Positions 63,974-64,000 of a stretch of DNA of 64,000 nucleotides are shown here, in pieces. Source of the stretch: Perlabentimonas gracilis (GTDB lineage Bacteria; Bacteroidota; Bacteroidia; Bacteroidales; Tenuifilaceae); NCBI RefSeq assembly GCF_011174675.1, contig NZ_JAANIG010000004.1, forward strand, positions 106,096 to 170,095, read 5' to 3'. Within the stretch, counting starts at the first letter, position 1. Each line of letters begins with the position of its first letter. The translations under genes were made by a program, and so were the position numbers. The notes beneath the pieces were generated by a model. It searched no databases and was not told the DNA's origin. It saw only the letters and a list, made by a program, of their open reading frames with translations.

Positions 63974-64000
63974 CAACGGCAAGGAACAACCGACGGCGAT

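Overview
The window comes from a Bacteroidota chromosome, most likely a Bacteroidales-type organism. The signs are a secreted protein with a C-terminal type IX secretion sorting domain, a TonB-dependent receptor with an N-terminal carboxypeptidase-like domain, an ftsX-DUF3098-uppP-truB-queA block, weak Shine-Dalgarno signals, and promoters resembling the Bacteroides TTTG / TAnnTTTG consensus. No rRNA, tRNA or CRISPR array was recognised.

Layout. 0.1-9.6 kb is core: deoxynucleoside kinase, a YfhO-type membrane protein, ftsX, DUF3098, uppP, truB and queA on the plus strand, facing a membrane protein and purD. 9.7-13.7 kb is a large SprB-repeat protein with a type IX sorting tail. 13.8-18.8 kb is a visibly AT-rich block of two sulfotransferases and three glycosyltransferases, probably a transferred surface-glycan module. 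18.8-27.4 kb returns to host-like composition: NodB deacetylase, DUF2723 membrane protein, SRPBCC protein, beta-CASP hydrolase, DUF1858 protein and a MacB-like permease. 27.7-28.8 kb holds a single-domain Y1 (HUH) transposase flanked by palindromic repeats that look like REPINs. 28.9-33.5 kb has nadB, a lipoprotein peptidase, a PAP2 phosphatase and a split LysO exporter. 33.6-43.1 kb is a heavy-metal-type RND efflux system (TolC, RND pump, adaptor) with a two-component system; an AAA ATPase/DUF4143 gene sits between them. Five TTAG motifs at exact 11-bp spacing lie upstream of the adaptor and look like the response-regulator operator. 43.2-51.2 kb has a nucleotidyltransferase, an exonuclease/GIY-YIG fusion, a chemoreceptor, a HisJ-like phosphatase, a TPR protein, an AraC regulator and a VOC protein. 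51.3-51.8 kb is a gene graveyard with the start of a radical-SAM gene and the end of a DUF6920/DUF6544-like gene. 51.8-63.3 kb is one long minus-strand run of small-molecule and envelope genes. It includes two CPBP proteases around a YbjQ protein and a 43-residue microprotein, and a beta-barrel/hydrolase fusion next to a lipoprotein nitrilase.

How it fits together. Most of the window is envelope biology: lipid carrier recycling (UppP), division (FtsX), secretion and glycosylation of surface proteins, efflux and nutrient uptake. The intergenic spaces carry several families of short palindromes and tandem repeats. Two hairpins near the transposase each contain the same 20-base element in opposite orientations, and a different dispersed repeat encodes the C-terminus of the RND pump.
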